From Myxococcales bacterium (lineage in GTDB: Bacteria > Myxococcota_A > SURF-8), in the NCBI GenBank assembly GCA_003598065.1, contig QZKR01000010.1, positions 1 to 64,000 on the forward strand: DNA of 64,000 bases. Direction: 5' to 3'. Shown here one piece after another: positions 15,748 through 25,096 of the stretch. Under the pieces are notes generated by a model, which did not search any database, was not told the origin of the DNA, and saw only the letters and a program-made list of their open reading frames with translations. The translations under genes and the position numbers were made by a program. Position 1 is the stretch's first letter, and each line of letters opens with the position of its first letter.

Positions 15748-18356
15748 TACTCACTTCCTCCGGGATGGCACTGATAACACTTCCGGTCCTTGCACTCATA
15801 ACCCCTGACCCCCCGGTGTTCGCCCGTCTCGCATCCGTGACAGGCTACGCATGAAAATGTGGCGTTCCGGCAAGTCCCCGTCGGCTGCGGGATCGTTCCG
15901 ACGTGGCAGGACTTGCACGAGAAGCCGGAGTGATTGCTCCCCGCCGAGATCGGGAAGCAACGGTCGTGCGACGAGTAGGATGCCGTGCCCCAATTGAGCG
16001 GCGTATGGCATTGTTCGCAGGTCGTCGGCAGATTGGTGTGATCCGGGACGGCGCTTGCGCCCAGCGGCCGATCGTCGGCGTGGCAGGCCGCGCAGCGGCG
16101 TGGCGTGCGGTCGAAACCGAGGTCGCTCACGTCCCGGTGGCACTCCCGGCATTCGACCATGGCATGCGCCCCTATAAGCGGGAAGCTGGTGTGCTGATGG
16201 CGGCCGGCGGCGGTGAGCGGCCGGTTGAAGCCGTCCGGCGTATGGCAGCTCTTGCAGTCCTGGCCCAGGCGGCCCCGATGCACGTCCTGGTGGCAACCCG
16301 CGCAGTCCTTCGGCAGCTTGCGCTCGCCGTTCTTGTGGCAACTACTACAGGCGGTGCGCCGGTGCAGTCCGAGCAGCGGAAAGCCGGTGCGCTCGTGGCG
16401 GAAACGCAGATCGTCCCAGCCGCCTGCCCGGTGGCAGGTCTCGCAGGGCGTATCCGATTTCTGGCCCTGCCAGCTCTCGGGGGCGCTCCAGGCGCCGCCT
16501 GCCTTTTCCGGCGGCGACGGGGCGGCCGAGCCGTCCATCGCCAGGCTCGCCGCCTCGCGGTACGCGCCCCGGTGCGGATCTTCATGGCAAACGGCGCAGG
16601 TCTTCGGCGTAGGCCGGTAGCGGACCGTCTCCCGCTCCTCGGCCAGCTTGATTTTCGGATGGCAGCCTGAACAGGCGACACGGCCATGCCGCCCCTCCAG
16701 AGGGAAATCGCTGAATTCTTGCCGCTGATGGTCGAAGGCCAAGGTTTTGAAACCCTCGGTTTTGTGGCATGTCGCGCAGGGCGCTACGGGTTCGAGCAGA
16801 CGGAACTGCCCGAAGTGCACGTCAGCATGGCAGGGCAGGCAATCCGCCTTGGGCAGGGGCGCATAGCGCGCGAAGCTTCCCTGAGCATCGCGCTCTTGCG
16901 CATGGCAGGCCGCGCAGGCGACTTTCTCGTGTTTGCCGGTCAGGGCGTAACTGGTCTTGGAGTGGTCGAATTTGCCGATCTTCCATGTGTTTTCGACGTG
17001 GCAATCCAGGCAGGCGCGCTTTTCGAACTGGTTGCGGTGCGGCGAGGCATGACAGCCTTCGCAGCGTGCGAATTTTTCAGGCTCGACCTTCAGACGCCAG
17101 GGCGAAACAACCTCATTGGCTAGGCGGCCCGGCGCGGCCTTGGCCTTCTGGACCGCGCGCGGCGTCCCCATCGCCTCCAGGTGGCAGGCCGGGCAGGCTA
17201 CCGCGCGGTGAGAGCCGGCTAGCGGGTAACGGCTCTTTTCGTGCTGCGCGAGCCTGTAGCGGACCGGGGTGAAACCGGCGGTGGTGTGGCAATCCTCGCA
17301 GGCCTGCGGCTCAGGTCTGGAGGAATCCATGTCGGGATGGGCCCCGGGGTGGCAGTCCGTGCAATGCTTATGGGGGATGCCCTTGTGCTTCGGTTTGCCA
17401 TCCGCGCCGACGCGATGACAGTGCGCACAAGGGACGGTGGCGTGGCGCCCGGTCAGGGGAAAGGCGGTCTTGTCGTGGAAGGAACGGTCCGCCCCGGCGA
17501 GAATGTCCCTCCAACTGGACATCTGATGGCATTCGAGGCAGCGTTTTCCGAAGCGGCCGCTATGCGGATCTTTATGGCAGTCGGTGCAGGCGGCATGCGG
17601 GGTCGGCTTGTACGCCGCCGCGTCCTGGGATTTGGTCGGCAGTTTGCCGGTCACGGCGGCGGCAGGTTTCTTCGGATGACAGAGCGTGCAGGCCACGCGT
17701 GCGTGCGCGCCTTCGAGCTTGTAGGTCTGGGCGTGATCGAAACCCGGCGCGGGGGACCATTTCTCCTCGTTGTGGCAGCGCTCGCAGCCGCCTTTCAGCT
17801 GGCCCCGGTGTTCGTCCGAATGGCAGGCCTCGCAGCCTTTGGACAAGCCGAGATAAATGTCGGCCTGCGGATGGCTCCCCCAGTAGGTTTTCACCACGGG
17901 CTCCGCGACCAGGCCGGGGTTGTGGCAGGCGTCGCATTTCTGCCGCGCATGAGCCCCGGAGAGAACGAAGCCGGTCGCCTTGTGCGGGAAATCCTTTTTC
18001 GAACCGTCCGGCCACTGGATCAGGGCGTCGTCGCGGCCCTTGTGTTCGGTATGGCATTGTTCGCAGGGCGCGTTTCCGCGTTCGTCCCGGCCGTGCCAGC
18101 CTCGGCCCTTTTCGATCGCCGTACGAATGGGCTGGTGGCAGGAGAGACAGGCGCTGCGGTCGATGCCCCTTTCCGTGGAATGGCAGCGGTCGCAGGCTGT
18201 CATCGAGCTGAGATCGGCATGCGGGGCGGAAAGCTCTCCCGGTGAAAAGATCTGCGCCTCGGCCCGCGCTCCAAACAATCCGATGGCCAGCCCGAGAAAG
18301 GCTACCCCCACCCGCGGAATGCGACTCAACCATGCAGTTTTAATTAGAAAACCCAT
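15747..18356 (-). CDS. 30-heme periplasmic c-type cytochrome
   Basis: About 869 residues with 30 CxxCH motifs by my count. A signal peptide (MGFLIKTAWL...GLFGARAEA) has no lipobox, so it is probably soluble in the periplasm or peripherally bound. Spacing is less regular than in the 42-heme protein; recurrent elements are FPLxGRHxxVxCxxCH, CxxCHxDxHxGxxG and CxxCHxxxxW, the style of cytochrome c7/c3-like multiheme proteins. The ATG at 18356 overlaps the preceding gene by 13 bases; an ATG at 18374 is an alternative. Its position between the inner-membrane reductase and the outer-membrane lipoprotein suggests it bridges the periplasm. One cysteine-rich C-terminal stretch (CVACHGCETGEHRG) has an extra cysteine. 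Confidence 0.92.
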   Translation of the reverse strand: MGFLIKTAWLSRIPRVGVAFLGLAIGLFGARAEAQIFSPGELSAPHADLSSMTACDRCHSTERGIDRSACLSCHQPIRTAIEKGRGWHGRDERGNAPCEQCHTEHKGRDDALIQWPDGSKKDFPHKATGFVLSGAHARQKCDACHNPGLVAEPVVKTYWGSHPQADIYLGLSKGCEACHSDEHRGQLKGGCERCHNEEKWSPAPGFDHAQTYKLEGAHARVACTLCHPKKPAAAVTGKLPTKSQDAAAYKPTPHAACTDCHKDPHSGRFGKRCLECHQMSSWRDILAGADRSFHDKTAFPLTGRHATVPCAHCHRVGADGKPKHKGIPHKHCTDCHPGAHPDMDSSRPEPQACEDCHTTAGFTPVRYRLAQHEKSRYPLAGSHRAVACPACHLEAMGTPRAVQKAKAAPGRLANEVVSPWRLKVEPEKFARCEGCHASPHRNQFEKRACLDCHVENTWKIGKFDHSKTSYALTGKHEKVACAACHAQERDAQGSFARYAPLPKADCLPCHADVHFGQFRLLEPVAPCATCHKTEGFKTLAFDHQRQEFSDFPLEGRHGRVACSGCHPKIKLAEERETVRYRPTPKTCAVCHEDPHRGAYREAASLAMDGSAAPSPPEKAGGAWSAPESWQGQKSDTPCETCHRAGGWDDLRFRHERTGFPLLGLHRRTACSSCHKNGERKLPKDCAGCHQDVHRGRLGQDCKSCHTPDGFNRPLTAAGRHQHTSFPLIGAHAMVECRECHRDVSDLGFDRTPRRCAACHADDRPLGASAVPDHTNLPTTCEQCHTPLNWGTASYSSHDRCFPISAGSNHSGFSCKSCHVGTIPQPTGTCRNATFSCVACHGCETGEHRGVRGYECKDRKCYQCHPGGSE

Positions 18357-20620
18357 CTGTACCCCAGCCACCATTCAATCGCAGTATGAGCCAGGACCAG
18401 GAAAAACAGCAGGAACGCCAGCACGGCGTGTACGGAACGCCAAACGCCAAGCAGGCGCTTAAGCTTGGGCAGAAACTCCTGTTGAAAATGGAGTTGCACG
18501 ATTTCTCGGGTGTAGTGTCTGAACGTCTCGACAGTTTCTTCGTCCCCCAAATTCCCATTAATTTGGGATAAAAGGCGTCTGAGTTCGAACCAGCGCAATG
18601 GCCACCAGACCAGCAGCCGGTATACAAGTTCCGGCCAGCGGTGTTCCGTGATCTGCGGTTCCGCAAGCAGCGGCCGCAGCTTGGGGCTGATCGGCAGTCG
18701 AGCTAAAAGCGGCGCGTTTTCCAAGAGCATGCGCTCGCTGAGGCTCCGCAGAGCCTGGCGTGTCAGCGGCCGGCCCAGGGGATCGAGCGGCACGAAGGCA
18801 TACAGGTACCGGCCCAACAGCCCGGTGAACACCACCAGCCCGAAGGAGAGATAGAGGGTCAGGGCGAAAATGTTCTTCAAATACAAGGAACTATGGACTA
18901 GCAAGATGCACAGGGCCAGGATGCCGGAAACAACATGGGTCGCCATCCAGGCGCGGATGTCGCCGACGCCGCGCAGCGGTTTGAATTCCTTTCGCGCGAA
19001 ATAGCTGAAGTTGATGGCCATGAAGGCCAGCGCCGCCACCCCCAGCGAATGTCCGATGATGCCGGTGGGCTTGAAAAGTTCGACCCAGGGCTTGCCAGGG
19101 AGGCCGAAGTAGTAGGCCCGGCCAAGAACAAACAAAGCGGTCAGGCCGAGCACTCCCAGGGCGCCCAAGGCCGCCGGGACGGCGAACACGCGGCGGATGC
19201 TCGCCCGGGCGTCGGCCAGCCCCTTGGAGCGTCGTTGCTCGCGGATGTGCTCGAAGATGTGCTCCTTTTCAGCCGTGCGGTGGTGCTCGGTCTCCTCGCC
19301 GTAGTGGCGCTCCATGCGGACTCCCGCGCGGCGCAAAAACTCGCTGGGCGGCGAGCCTCCGGCGAAGACGAGCACGTCGTCGTTGGCGATCGTGCGCTGA
19401 CCTCCGGGAACAGCGAGGATCACGGATTTTTCTTCGATGGCCGTCACTTGGCTGTCGAAAATCGCCGCCACGCGGCCCTGCTCGATCAGCCGTCCGATGC
19501 GTTCGCGGTTCTCCGGCTTGGTCCGGGAGATGGCCGGTCCGCGATAGCTGAGCGCGACCTCGGCGTCCGTTTCCTCGGCGATCATGGCGGCCGCTTCGAT
19601 GGCCGAATCCCCGCCGCCCACGACCAGCACGCGCTTCCCGGCGTACATTCCCGGGTCGCGCAGCAGGTAGACCACCTTCTCCCGCTCCTCGCCGGGCACG
19701 CCCAGCTTGCGCGGTTCGCCCCGGCGGCCGATGGTCAACAGCACCCGCCGCGTGCGCACGGGCCCGGCCGACGTATCGAGGACAAAAACGCCGTTCTCCT
19801 TGCGCACGTCGGTCACCGACACCCCGTACTCGATCTTGACGGCGTGTTTCCTCGTGGCCTTGTCCCACAGCGCCAGCAGCTCTTCCTTGCTCATCGTGCG
19901 CGAGTAGACGTGTCCGAGCAGCGGCATCTCCACCGGGGAGGTCATGACCAGCTTGCGGCGCGGATAATGCATCACCGAACCGCCGATGGCGGGTTCGCGC
20001 TCGAACAGACGGTAGGAAAGACCCATTTCAATGGAGGCTAAAGCGGCCGTCAGTCCCGCCGGCCCGGCTCCCACGATGGCGACCTGCTCGGCCGAATCGT
20101 CGCCGCCCTCGCCCTTCAGAGACTGGGCCAGATTGTGCATGGCGCTTTTCGCCTGGCGCACGGCGTTCACGATAAGGCCCATGCCTCCGAGTTCGCCCGC
20201 GACGTAAAGGCCGGCGACGTTGGTTTCGAAGGTCGGCTTGACGTGCGGGATGTCCACGCCGCGCTCGCTGGTGCCGAAAACCAGCCGAATGGCCCCCACC
20301 GGGCACTCGGCGGCGCAACGCCCGTGGCCGATGCAGGCGGAGGGATCCACCAGCGTGCCGCGATTTTCGATCAAGCCGATCACGTTGTTGCCCTGCGGGC
20401 AGACCAGGGTGCAGTTACCCGAGGAGATGCACAGATTGGAGTCGATCACCGGATGCAGGGACGGGGGCACCGAGACGCCGGCCTGTCGGAGCGCCTCCAT
20501 GCGGTCCATGGCGCGCTGCTCGCGGCGCACCCGACGCCAGTGCAAGAGAACGGAAGCGACAACCACGACAAAAAAACAGGCGAATAGAAACAGCAACGCC
20601 TCAAGATTCCAACTGGCCAC
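18344..20620 (-). CDS. Inner-membrane FAD/NAD(P) oxidoreductase fused to ferredoxin-like and cytochrome-b-like domains
   Basis: About 758 residues in this order: one N-terminal transmembrane helix; a ferredoxin-like domain; a thioredoxin-reductase-like FAD/NAD(P) domain with VAIVGAGPAGL and VLVVGGGDSAIE; and a C-terminal domain of about five helices with paired histidines (GHSLG, THVVSG, LVHSSL, VHAVLAF, LAHTAIEWW) suggesting b hemes. The two cluster motifs are CxxSxxCxxxCP and CxxHxxCxxxCP, each lacking the second cysteine of a [4Fe-4S] motif. No redox CxxC of true thioredoxin reductase is seen. It plausibly passes electrons between NAD(P)H or quinone and the 30-heme cytochrome. The GTG at 20620 has GGACGGAG six bases upstream; a GTG at 20674 has poor spacing. 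Confidence 0.85.
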   Translation of the reverse strand: MASWNLEALLFLFACFFVVVVASVLLHWRRVRREQRAMDRMEALRQAGVSVPPSLHPVIDSNLCISSGNCTLVCPQGNNVIGLIENRGTLVDPSACIGHGRCAAECPVGAIRLVFGTSERGVDIPHVKPTFETNVAGLYVAGELGGMGLIVNAVRQAKSAMHNLAQSLKGEGGDDSAEQVAIVGAGPAGLTAALASIEMGLSYRLFEREPAIGGSVMHYPRRKLVMTSPVEMPLLGHVYSRTMSKEELLALWDKATRKHAVKIEYGVSVTDVRKENGVFVLDTSAGPVRTRRVLLTIGRRGEPRKLGVPGEEREKVVYLLRDPGMYAGKRVLVVGGGDSAIEAAAMIAEETDAEVALSYRGPAISRTKPENRERIGRLIEQGRVAAIFDSQVTAIEEKSVILAVPGGQRTIANDDVLVFAGGSPPSEFLRRAGVRMERHYGEETEHHRTAEKEHIFEHIREQRRSKGLADARASIRRVFAVPAALGALGVLGLTALFVLGRAYYFGLPGKPWVELFKPTGIIGHSLGVAALAFMAINFSYFARKEFKPLRGVGDIRAWMATHVVSGILALCILLVHSSLYLKNIFALTLYLSFGLVVFTGLLGRYLYAFVPLDPLGRPLTRQALRSLSERMLLENAPLLARLPISPKLRPLLAEPQITEHRWPELVYRLLVWWPLRWFELRRLLSQINGNLGDEETVETFRHYTREIVQLHFQQEFLPKLKRLLGVWRSVHAVLAFLLFFLVLAHTAIEWWLGYRWVF

Positions 20621-20995
20621 TGCAATCTCCGTCCGTAGGATGTCTGGCGAAAGAAACGATACTATTTTTACCACGACTCCGGCAATGAGACCAATCAGTC
20701 CGCTCTTCTCAATACGCTAAGTAGTCGTTTTCAGAACGCCGTCTGGTCAAAGTAGTCAAACGGGATTTTTACCATGAAATATTAAATGGTTGATCTCATT
20801 TTAGCCGTGATTCCCCGTCCGTCGCCTTTAAACGGCTTCCCGGCAGTAGCGTCCCCCGCCTCAAGATCCCGCCATGTGCTTCGCCCCGTCGCGTCCGGGG
20901 CGTCGGCCGGGAGCTTCGTCTTCGAGTCTTCCGGCAGCTTCAGTGGAAAAGATCCATATCGCGCGCCCCAGCCAATTTGAATGGAGGTCTGAGTC

Positions 20996-21035
20996 CCTGG
21001 ACGATATACGGACAATGCCGATGCAAAAATCCGGC
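20996..21035 (+). repeat. 40-bp direct repeat, copy 2 (right flank of electron-transfer block)
   Basis: Same orientation as 836-875, 36 of 40 bases identical. It lies in the roughly 540-bp gap 20621-21162, about 375 bp upstream of the first gene of the electron-transfer train. That gap holds no gene I can support. TTTGACTACTTTGACC on the minus strand near 20743-20758 is a possible operator or -35 region, without a clear -10 partner. Confidence 0.75.
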
Positions 21036-21162
21036 GGCCTTGCGAGCAGCCTTCCTCCCGTTTCCTTTTCCGAAATCGAAAACGGAAATGCTCTCCTTCT
21101 CGCCAATCGCTTCGCGGCCCGGTTCGCCTCGACGGCGGAACGGCTCGGCCGAGGCGCACTAT

Positions 21163-22878
21163 TCAGCGGTAGGCGATGAAATAAACGAAGATGCCGCGGC
21201 GAGGGTTTCGAGGATCGTCCGCCTTTCGAACGCCAAGCGCCAGATAATCCAGATCGGCCTCGACAAGGGGACGGGCGGCGCTATTTGTCGCCAACTGCGA
21301 AAGATCGTAAAGGGTGAACACGCCGAAGCGGGAGCTTTCCTTGACGACTCCCAGCCGCTCCACCTCGATCAGCGTTTCTTCATGGATGTCGCTTACGGCG
21401 TCGGGCCGATCGACCATCCGGGCGATGGTTCGATCCGACACTTCGTTCAGAAGCGGCGCCGCGGCGAAGGGCTCGCGGCCGGCCTTCCGCCGCAGTCGAT
21501 TGATCCGGTCGAAAATCGCTTGTCGCAAATCTTCCTCGCTGCGCGGATCGAGCCGTGTGGCGACCAGGCAGGAGACGGAGAAGTAGCATCCTTCGCCGTG
21601 CGGCCGCGTGGCGATGCCACAGCCGATGTGCGTCAGGTTCGCGTCCTTCACGAAATTCTGCAAACTGGGGCTTTGCCGGAGCTTGTCGCGGATGGCGGCG
21701 AAATCGTATCCGCCTTCGACGATCTCCCCCGCTTGCAGCGGTTGGAGGGAAGGCGAACTGTCGGCCAGCCGCGCCATCGGGTCCCGGCCTTCGCGGTCGA
21801 GGATCGAACTGTAATTGTGGACCAGCATGTCGGCGGCGTGAGCGCGGGCCGAACCGACCAGCGCTTCCGATACGGAAAGCGGGCTGTTCTTGTCTTCCAG
21901 CCGCAAGCCGTTGATCGTCTCGTGCAATCGGGCTTCGCCGGTTTCGGGGGCCATGCAATCCGCCTCATCGGACTCGTATGAAAAGCCATCGGGTTCCGCA
22001 CGCCGATAATAGAGCGGCGCGGAAACGAGCACGCGTCGCCCCTTGCCGGTCTCGGCGACGATCTCCAGCGTGAATACCGCCGGAACGGTCGGCGTCTGGA
22101 TTGGCAGGTCGAAACGGCCGTCGGCTACAGACAGCGGCGCGTCGAGGATGTGGCCGCCGGGGTAGTCCAGATACGCCCGCAACGACGGGTTGCTTTGCCG
22201 CACCCGACCGCTCAACCGAAAGCGGCCATCGTCGGGAAGATTTTTGTCCAAAGGATCGACTTCGATGGAGCGCTCGACGCCCAGCGCCACGAGGTAATCG
22301 ACTTCGCCGTTTGGCGCGGCATGGGTGTAAACGCCCAGGCCGAGCCGGTCGATGGGGCGTCGTTCCAGGGCCTTTTGAGCCCAGCGAGTCAGGAACGCTT
22401 TCAATTCGTCGGTGGGTCCGTTTCTCGGCTGGCCGAAATAGGCCAGTTCGGGGTTGACGTCGCCCGATCCGGCGCGCCACAACGCGCGTGCGACCAGGCC
22501 GTCCGGAGGCGCGCCTTGCCGCATAGCCACGTAGCGCGCCAACTCGGCGGCCGCCTGCGCGAGCGCGCCGTCCGGCGCCGGGAATCCAGGCGGACTCGCC
22601 GGCCAGGCATCGCGAAGCACGGTGAGATAAGACCGTCCGGTCTCTCTTTCGCCGGCCCATTCGGGCAAGGGCTGAAAATAGGTTGGATTTGGCGCGGTAT
22701 GGAACGCGTAGGGAGCGACGGCTTCGGCGGATTCGTTTTTTTTGTCTTCCGCTTCCGGCGGCGATGCCGGGGGTTGGTCGGACGGCGTGGGCGCGACCGA
22801 AGTCCGAGGGGCGCAGCCGGATCCCAGCGCGAGCACGAGAAGGAGAAAGCGGAGTCTGCGCGCCAATCCGGCCGGCAT
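21163..22878 (-). CDS. CAP/SCP-domain lipoprotein
   Basis: A 571-residue lipoprotein with lipobox GSGC (Cys22), a low-complexity Pro/Glu linker and an N-terminal region of unknown fold. A CAP (SCP/TAPS) domain starts near residue 325, with HETINGLRLEDKNSPLSVSEALVGSARAHAADMLVHNYSS and later THIGCGIA. The acidic/histidine pocket of CAP proteins appears partly kept (His in AHAADML). A second, weaker CAP-like copy follows (INRLRRKAGREPFAAAPLLNEVSDRTIARMV). The gene starts six bases after the stop of a sensor kinase and is the third gene of a signalling operon, so an envelope-related role is likely. Bacterial CAP functions are poorly known. Confidence 0.8.
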   Translation of the reverse strand: MPAGLARRLRFLLLVLALGSGCAPRTSVAPTPSDQPPASPPEAEDKKNESAEAVAPYAFHTAPNPTYFQPLPEWAGERETGRSYLTVLRDAWPASPPGFPAPDGALAQAAAELARYVAMRQGAPPDGLVARALWRAGSGDVNPELAYFGQPRNGPTDELKAFLTRWAQKALERRPIDRLGLGVYTHAAPNGEVDYLVALGVERSIEVDPLDKNLPDDGRFRLSGRVRQSNPSLRAYLDYPGGHILDAPLSVADGRFDLPIQTPTVPAVFTLEIVAETGKGRRVLVSAPLYYRRAEPDGFSYESDEADCMAPETGEARLHETINGLRLEDKNSPLSVSEALVGSARAHAADMLVHNYSSILDREGRDPMARLADSSPSLQPLQAGEIVEGGYDFAAIRDKLRQSPSLQNFVKDANLTHIGCGIATRPHGEGCYFSVSCLVATRLDPRSEEDLRQAIFDRINRLRRKAGREPFAAAPLLNEVSDRTIARMVDRPDAVSDIHEETLIEVERLGVVKESSRFGVFTLYDLSQLATNSAARPLVEADLDYLALGVRKADDPRNPRRGIFVYFIAYR

Positions 22879-22884
22879 GAAAAA

Positions 22885-25047
22885 TCAGATGCTTATCGGC
22901 AGGCGGATGGTGAATTTGGTGAACGATTCCTCGTCGCTCTCGACGAGAATGATGCCGCCGTAACGCTGGATGATTTTGTAGCAGATCGACAGGCCGAGCC
23001 CCGTGCCCTTGCCCTGCTCCTTGGTGGAGAAGAACGGATCGAAAATCGATTTGAGATTCTTGGTCGGGATGCCGGTGCCGCTGTCCTCCACCGTCACCTG
23101 GATCATTTTCCCATCGTAGAGGCTCGTGGTGAGCGTGATTCGCTTCAGATAGTCCGGGCCGCGTTTCGCGGCGGCGTCCTCCAGGGCGTCGATGGCGTTG
23201 GTGAGCAGATTGATGAACACCTGTTCCATCTCGACCACGTTGAGCTTGATGCCGGGCAGGTCATGGGAGAAATTCTTGATCAGGTCCACGTCTTTCATTT
23301 TTCGCGAGTGATGCACCATCGCCGCGGCGTTCTCGATGACGGCGTGGATGTCCGTGGTGACGGCGTCGGTCACTTTCGTCGAGCGGGAGTAGCGCGACAG
23401 CTCCTTGACGATCTCGGCCACGCGCTTCACGTATTGGAGAATCTGTTGCGCGTCGGTGCGCAGTTCCTCGTCGGGGCTCTTGGCCTGGATGATCTGCGCC
23501 ATGCCGCTGATGGCGTTGAGAGGATTGTTGATCTCATGGGCGATGCCCGACATCAGTGTGCCCAAACCGGCCATTTTCTCCGCCTGGATAAGCTGACGCT
23601 CCAGGACCTTGCGGTCGGTGATGTCGTCGATGACCACGAGCAGGCGGTCGCGCTTGCCCAGCAGATGCAGGACGTTGACCAGGAGCACTTTTTCGCCCTG
23701 GCCTTCTATCTGCCGGCGCATTTCCAGGTCGATCACCGGCTCCTTGGTGCGCAGGCTGCGTTGCAGACGCTCTCGAAACGACTCGGTGAAGACTTCGCCG
23801 ATGTTGCGGCCGGTGATGTTCACCATCCGCGTGGAAAAGATCGAATAAAAGCTCAGGTTGACCAGCAGGATGTTCAGGTTGCGGTCGAGGACGATCAGCG
23901 CCGAAGGGATCGAGTCGATAAGGTCCTTGATCGTGCGCGTGACGAAATTGAGCTCCAGGGTGCGCGCCTCGACCATTTTTTCCAGTTCGCGCGAGATGCC
24001 GCTGCGGGCTGCGGCTTCGATCTCGGAGGCTTTCAAACGCTGCCACACCTGGCCTAAGGCGAGCACGAGCACGAACAGCACCAGCAACGCAATGGAGGCG
24101 GCGCGCATGGACAGCGAGAGATGCCTGACGAGCGGCCGCTGCGGCGTCGAAAGGACGGCGACGACTTTCCGCCCCCCCAGCGTCATTTTTCGCGATACGG
24201 CGTATTCGTCCTCCTGCGCCGCCGCCCCGAAAATGTTCGGGCTGAATACGCCCTGGTGCGCTTCCGTTTCGACGGCTTTTTGCAGGAAAGCGACCAGCCG
24301 CGGGTCGGCGTCGTTCAGATGATTGATGTTGACGTCGGAAAGACTGGGGCTGGGGTGGTAGACGAGATTGCCTTCCGGATCGAGAAACCAAAGGAAATCC
24401 CCTCCTTCCAGAGCCCACTGGGCCAGTTCGCCCACCAGGCGAACCATGAAGAGGTGCGCCAGCAGAAAGGAAACGCCCGGGTCGGGGGCCGGCGTCGCGG
24501 CGTCCGCCGGCGAAACGGCCGTTGTCCTGGCCAGGGGCACGACGATTTCCACAAACCAGCGTTTGTCGCGCGAGGCCCGGCCGATCGCCGAGAGTTGAGT
24601 CTTGCCGGTGAGCGTCGCCCGGCGGAGCAATTCGCCGAAGGCCGCCGCATCCGGGCGTTGTTCGGGCGGCGGCAGGTCTTCGCCTCCGCCCGGAGCCGGC
24701 GTGCTGGCCAAGGTGCGGGCCGAGGCGTCAAGGTAGGCAAGCCGGGTCGGCGTCAGGTCGCCGATCGCTCGCGTCAATTCCTTCAATCGATAATCAAGCG
24801 TCTGTTCCTGCTCGATGCGGACGACCCAGCGCTCCGCGTCGATAAGGCGCTGGCCCAACGCATCCAGGCGGCCGCGAAGGTGCGTTTCCGTCAATTCGAG
24901 CTGCTGGGCGTTTTCGGCGAACGCCTGTTCCCGCACCTGCTCTTCGCCGTAACCGAAGGCCCAGCGCAAAAGCACGAAGCCGAGCACAAGCAGGAAGGTG
25001 ATGCCTGCGGCAAGCGCCGCCACGGAGTATAGCCGCTTGATGGACAT
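22885..25047 (-). CDS. Membrane sensor histidine kinase (periplasmic sensor, PAS, HisKA, HATPase)
   Basis: A 720-residue kinase. Helix 1 is near residues 8-30, a periplasmic region of about 270 residues follows (dCache-like in size), and helix 2 is [19 protein letters not shown]. Then come a PAS domain ([19 protein letters not shown]), HisKA with the phospho-acceptor in [13 protein letters not shown], and HATPase with [16 protein letters not shown] and GTGLGLS. It follows the REC-HD-GYP gene by about 50 bp and precedes the CAP lipoprotein by six. HisKA kinases with no DNA-binding partner next door often act through such effector regulators, so the HD-GYP protein is the likely phospho-target. 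Confidence 0.92.
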   Translation of the reverse strand: MSIKRLYSVAALAAGITFLLVLGFVLLRWAFGYGEEQVREQAFAENAQQLELTETHLRGRLDALGQRLIDAERWVVRIEQEQTLDYRLKELTRAIGDLTPTRLAYLDASARTLASTPAPGGGEDLPPPEQRPDAAAFGELLRRATLTGKTQLSAIGRASRDKRWFVEIVVPLARTTAVSPADAATPAPDPGVSFLLAHLFMVRLVGELAQWALEGGDFLWFLDPEGNLVYHPSPSLSDVNINHLNDADPRLVAFLQKAVETEAHQGVFSPNIFGAAAQEDEYAVSRKMTLGGRKVVAVLSTPQRPLVRHLSLSMRAASIALLVLFVLVLALGQVWQRLKASEIEAAARSGISRELEKMVEARTLELNFVTRTIKDLIDSIPSALIVLDRNLNILLVNLSFYSIFSTRMVNITGRNIGEVFTESFRERLQRSLRTKEPVIDLEMRRQIEGQGEKVLLVNVLHLLGKRDRLLVVIDDITDRKVLERQLIQAEKMAGLGTLMSGIAHEINNPLNAISGMAQIIQAKSPDEELRTDAQQILQYVKRVAEIVKELSRYSRSTKVTDAVTTDIHAVIENAAAMVHHSRKMKDVDLIKNFSHDLPGIKLNVVEMEQVFINLLTNAIDALEDAAAKRGPDYLKRITLTTSLYDGKMIQVTVEDSGTGIPTKNLKSIFDPFFSTKEQGKGTGLGLSICYKIIQRYGGIILVESDEESFTKFTIRLPISI

Positions 25048-25096
25048 GCCGCCCTATTGATTTCTTCTCATGCGCAAACGGTTGCCGAAGGGCGTC

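Noticed and set aside
12595-15774. Long plus-strand open frames opposite the 42-heme cytochrome
   Set aside because: They are antisense products of the repeated CxxCH codons; the protein would be a hydrophobic repeat without a start signal.
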